This document shows positions 60,406 through 64,000 of a stretch of 64,000 nucleotides of DNA, in pieces (the first letter of the stretch is position 1; every line of letters starts with the position of its first letter). The translations under genes were made by a program, and so were the position numbers. This DNA is from Cystobasidiopsis lactophilus. Lineage: Eukaryota > Basidiomycota > Agaricostilbomycetes > Agaricostilbales > Chionosphaeraceae. The stretch is from NCBI GenBank assembly GCA_001599975.1, contig BCIO01000004.1, positions 1,401,434 through 1,465,433 of the forward strand, read 5' to 3'. Under the pieces are notes generated by a model that searched no databases, was not told where the DNA came from, and saw only the letters and a program-made list of their open reading frames with translations.

Positions 60406-61445
60406 ATGGTATCCTCGATGAAGATTGGACTCTATTGCATGGCCCTCCTATCTGTGGTGTCTGCCGCCGCCGTGTCCAGTAAGCACCGCTCCGCTAGTCG
60501 CGCCAAAGTGATCGCCTTTTCCTTTCCTGTCAATTGCTTATCTCGTCGTCAATTCTGCTAGAACGTGGAGGAGAGCAGACACCCTGCAGCTGCAAAGCCT
60601 TGGGCATGATCTAGTACGAAAGATCGCTTCGTCCGGGAAACTGCATCGCAAGCTGACGTCGCGCTGCCTCCAGCAACCCGAAATCTAGTACGAGCTCCCA
60701 TCAATCTCACTCTTGACCTATTTAACTAACTGACCTGCCAGCTCACTGCTTTGCCCCCGCCAACCATCCCAGCTACTACAACTGTGCGTCGTTGCTTTCG
60801 GCTAACTCCGACAAGCGTGTCTAACATTGTCTCACACTTTATAGGCGCCTACATTGGTCAAGTCTACGACCCCGACAGTAGCAGTTGCAAAGAATCTTGG
60901 GCTGCCTCGTCCTGCCCTACAGGCTCGCTTTAGTATGCTTTCGTGCCTCAAGGCTATTGCCTATCTTTTGACTGAAGCCCACCAGTGACCCCAAGACCGA
61001 AAAGTGCTTCTCCCCTGCGAAGCACCCTTCGTGGGCCAACTGCGCATACCTGGGCCTCTATTACGAGGACAACGAGTGCACTCCGTGCGATGCTTCTGGT
61101 CCTTGTAAGGTCTCTACGTCTCACAACATGCTGCTTGACTAAAGATGTGCTCCTCTAGCTTCGCCGACATACCCAACCTTTCCGACCTGCTCCAACGGAC
61201 AATATCCTTCAGTCGACGCCAGCGGCAAGCCCACTGGGGAATGTTCTGATTGCGGTTGGTGCGGCGTCTACAACGGCATGGGCAAGGCCGCTTGCTCGCC
61301 CAAAGACGCTTGGGGCCATTGCTCTTGCACCGTCATATGTGAGCGGCTAAGCTGATGGAGTCGGTCCATCGAAGCTGACTTCTTCCACTCAGGTCCCACT
61401 GGACAAACGGTCAAGACATCCAACGGTCTTTCTTGGTGCACATAG
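60406..61445 (+). CDS. cysteine-rich secreted protein with an internal duplication (effector-like)
   Basis: The start at 60406 gives MVSSMKIGLYCMALLSVVSA, continuing AAVS, a typical signal peptide. After an unusually long first intron (60479-60741, about 260 bases) exons give HCFAPANHPSYYNCAYIGQV, YDPDSSSCKESWAASSCPTG, EKCFSPAKHPSWANCAYLGL, YYEDNECTPCDASG, FPTCSNGQYPSVDASGKPTG, ECSDCGWCGVYNGMGKAACS, PKDAWGHCSCTV and CPTGQTVKTSNGLSWCT. Two units are clearly alike: CFAPANHPSYYNCAYIG and CFSPAKHPSWANCAYLG, each followed by Tyr/Asp-rich residues and a Cys. About 18 cysteines in roughly 190 mature residues imply many disulfides. No enzyme motif. Five introns with consistent phases support the model. 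Could be a carbohydrate-binding or effector-like protein; no family assigned. Confidence 0.8.
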
Positions 61446-61733
61446 ACACAGCATCTCACCGATCCTCTCTCTCACTCTCTTCCTTCGTCGTTTTGGGCTC
61501 TTCGGTGGCAAACAAACAAATCTTGGGGGAGATTCCCAGCTTCAATGGACTATACAAAGTGTACCAAAGAAATTGCAACCCAGTCGTTATTTCTCTGACC
61601 TAGCCTGCTCCCACTGGACGATGGACTGAGGGACCTGAAGGACCACTGGCTGCCTCAACGCTACAGCGGTGACGCGTCCGCGCAAGTCGACGGTCGACCC
61701 CAGTCTTTTCTTCCCTCTAAAGCAGCCTGTCCA

Positions 61734-63989
61734 ATGAATCTCAAGATCAAGCACGGTGGCAAGACGTATCCACTGGAGGTGGACGTCACCAAACCGGCGC
61801 TCGCGTTCAAGGAGCAGATCTTCCAAGTCACTGGCGTCCGCAAGTCTCCTTCCCTTCCACACTCTCGCCAGCGCTCGCCAGCTGACCGCTGCTGTATTGC
61901 GCTGAGTAGCTGTCGACCGCCAGAAGATCATCATCAAAGGCGGCTCGCTCAAGGACGATGCCGACATCAGCAAGCTGTTCAAAGAGGGCCAGCAGGTCAT
62001 GGTGGTCGTAAGCCGGCGCAATCCCTCGATGTGTGCCGTTGGCTTCGATTTACATTGCTATTTGACTGTAGGGCCCCGCTGGCGAGCTTCCCAAGGCGCC
62101 TTCGACGCCCACCAAGTGGCTCGAGGACATGACGGACGCTGAGCTCTCCGAGGCGCTCAAAGTGCCCGGTGGTCTCGTCAACTTGGGCAACACTTGCTAG
62201 TGCGTTCTTGATTGCATGTCCTCGATAGAAGGCGCAGCTAATCTAGTGCGATTGTCGCAGCATGAACTCGACGGTCCAAGTGCTGAGGGCCATTCCAGAA
62301 CTTCAAGTTGCTCTTCGAGGGTACGCGAAGCTCCACGTCCTCTGCCAGCGAAATGGGCCTGATGTTTGGGATTTGCCACAGGTACTCGGCCGCCCGAGAT
62401 GCAAACGTCCAATCGTCGGCTCTGGGCCTCACCACCGCCCTGCAGGGCCTCTACGCCGAGATGAGCAAGACGTCTGAAGGCCTCGCTCCCCACACCTTCT
62501 GGACCATGCTCCGCACCCACATTCCACAGTTCCAAGAGATGGCGCGCGGCGGGGGTCCGGCCCAGCAAGATGCCGAAGAGTGCTGGAGCAGCATCGTCAC
62601 CACCCTCAAGGCCACTTTGAATACCGCAGCAGGCTCAAACGCAGCTGCGTCGACTTGGGTGGACCAGTATATGACGGGAAAGATGGCGACTGAGTGAGTT
62701 TGCAGGTTCCTTTCAGCAGATCAGAGCTTACCACACACGCAGAACAAAATGCATCGAAGCTCCTGAAGAGCCGGCCACCGTCAACTCTGAAAACTTTCTC
62801 GAACTCAAATGCAACATCACTCAAGAGACAAACTTCCTCATCTCTGGCATTAGTGCGTTCTCTCAAAGGTTCTTGCGCCACCCACCGGCTGTGCTGACGC
62901 CACTTGCTGTTTTCACAGAGGACGTAAGGACCTGTTCTCTTAGTGCTCCATCAGCTGGATTTGATGCGACGATATCATCAGTCTCTGGACCAAGAACTCG
63001 AAAAGAACAGCCCGTCTCTCGGGCGCTCCTCCATCTACAAGGCTACTTCCCGCATTTCCCGCCTGCCAGCGTACCTGACTGTGCACGAAGTCCGCTTCTT
63101 CTGGCGTCGAGAGATCAACAAAAAGGCCAAGATCATGCGCAAGGTGTGCTCCCTTGATGTTTGAGGCGCACCGTGATGGCTTAAGTGCGATGCCCTCAGA
63201 TCAAGTTCCCGTTCGAGCTGGATGTGAATGACTTGGTGACGGACGACCTGAAAAAGAAGCTGCAGCCCGTGGCGTCGCGCTTCAAGGAGATCGAAAAGGA
63301 CCGCCGGGAGCGAGCCAAGGTGCGTCGCCGAACCAAGGTGGCCGCTCAAGACGCTGCCGAAGCTGTCCCCTCGACCAATGCTACCTCATCTGGCTCCGGA
63401 GCGACTGCCATGCAAGTGGATGAAGAGGGCGGATCATCGGCGGGCAAAGAGCCTTCGGTGCGGCAGAAAGAGAAGGAAGAGCTGGAGAAGCTCATGGATC
63501 CTGAGTTGGTCAAGGACGTGGGCTCCAATGCGACGGGCTTGTACGAGCTGGTCGGCATCGTGTCTCACAAGGGCGCCTCGGCAGATGGAGGTGAGTGCAA
63601 TGATGCGCCTATGATGGACAGGGCCGACTCACCCACTTTCGCTCCACTAGGCCACTACATTGCCTGGGTTAAAGCATCGGCGTTCGAGGAGACTCAGACC
63701 ACCGGCAAGACAGCGGAAAAAGTTGACGAGGACCCGGACAAAGAATCGGTGCGTGGCCCGATCTGCTCTCAAGCTGCTCTTAGTGCTGAACTCCTCACCC
63801 TGCAGTGGCTCAAGTTTGACGACGACAAGGTGTCGACGGTTCCCAGGACCAAAGTGGCAGCTCTTGATGGCGGAGGTGCGTTGCTTGGCTGGCTTCCTTT
63901 CCAGAAAACACGATCTCATTGCCCCTTCCAATGCAGGCGAGGACTCGTTAGCGTACATCTTGCTGTATCGCTCGCTGCATCTAGACTAG
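61734..63989 (+). CDS. UBP6: ubiquitin carboxyl-terminal hydrolase Ubp6/USP14
   Basis: Deubiquitinase bound to the proteasome base that recycles ubiquitin and slows degradation. The start at 61734 gives MNLKIKHGGKTYPLEVDVTK, an N-terminal ubiquitin-like domain (FKEQIFQVTGV, RQKIIIKGGSLKDDADISKL) that docks on Rpn1. The catalytic core begins PGGLVNLGNTCYMNSTVQVL, with the Cys box split by an intron right after NTC. Then AILRELQVALRG-like LRAIPELQVALRG, PQFQEMARGGGPAQQDAEEC, KCNITQETNFLISGI, YLTVHEVRFFWRREINKKAK, KFPFELDVNDLVTDDL and the His box GIVSHKGASADGGHYIAWVK. It ends LAYILLYRSLHLD. A charged insert (KEKEELEKLMDPELVKDVGS) is usual in fungi. About 560 residues, roughly ten introns. Confidence 0.95.
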
Positions 63990-64000
63990 CCCATTGCATT

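Overview
The window is nuclear DNA from a fungus, almost certainly a basidiomycete and plausibly a Pucciniomycotina/Microbotryomycetes-type yeast (the subphylum is inferred). It is GC-rich and gene-dense. Nearly every gene is cut by several introns, mostly 50-90 bases, with GTGCGT/GTGAGC/GTAAGC donors and occasional GC donors. Families common in basidiomycetes occur (a DUF6534-type membrane protein, small secreted proteins, orphan multi-pass proteins), and the polyol enzyme resembles the rust D-arabitol dehydrogenase. I count 27 genes and see no transposon, virus-derived element, tRNA, rRNA or CRISPR array.

Layout: 1-3772 (minus) holds an FGGY pentulose kinase, cut by the window edge, and a zinc polyol dehydrogenase. 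4802-8587 (plus) holds a DUF6534-like membrane protein and the spliceosomal kinase Prp4. 8822-11924 (minus) is the large CAF-1 subunit. 12629-14195 (plus) is a class II-type deacetylase. 14244-16388 (minus) is a PAF-acetylhydrolase-like lipase. 16728-25673 (plus) holds an F-box protein, clamp-loader subunit Rfc2 and a long Msb1/Mug8-domain protein. 25904-30291 (minus) holds Noc2 and an acidic orphan. 30676-32978 (plus) is the diflavin reductase Tah18. 33073-40518 (minus) holds mitochondrial dihydrolipoamide dehydrogenase, a kinesin-8 and a protein with two forkhead domains. 40930-47728 (plus) holds a two-domain HtrL/YibB-like plus GT92 protein, two orphans and an OM14-like protein. 47916-48943 (minus) is an orphan with a ubiquitin-like tail. 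49771-50366 (plus) is a small secreted protein. 50946-54672 (minus) holds an orphan membrane protein and a NIPA-type transporter. 54903-57131 (plus) holds mitochondrial uS19 and an endonuclease III-like glycosylase. 57219-59324 (minus) is a second forkhead protein. 60406-63989 (plus) holds a cysteine-rich secreted protein and the proteasomal deubiquitinase Ubp6.

Most genes are unrelated housekeeping functions. One pair makes pathway sense: the D-arabitol-type dehydrogenase and the pentulose (D-ribulose) kinase, in tandem at the left end, would together carry D-arabitol through D-ribulose to D-ribulose 5-phosphate. The most unusual proteins are the double-forkhead protein, the HtrL/YibB-GT92 fusion, the internally duplicated cysteine-rich secreted protein and the orphan with the ubiquitin-like tail. 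Exon joins were worked out by eye from splice signals and family motifs. Gene limits given as start-to-stop include introns.
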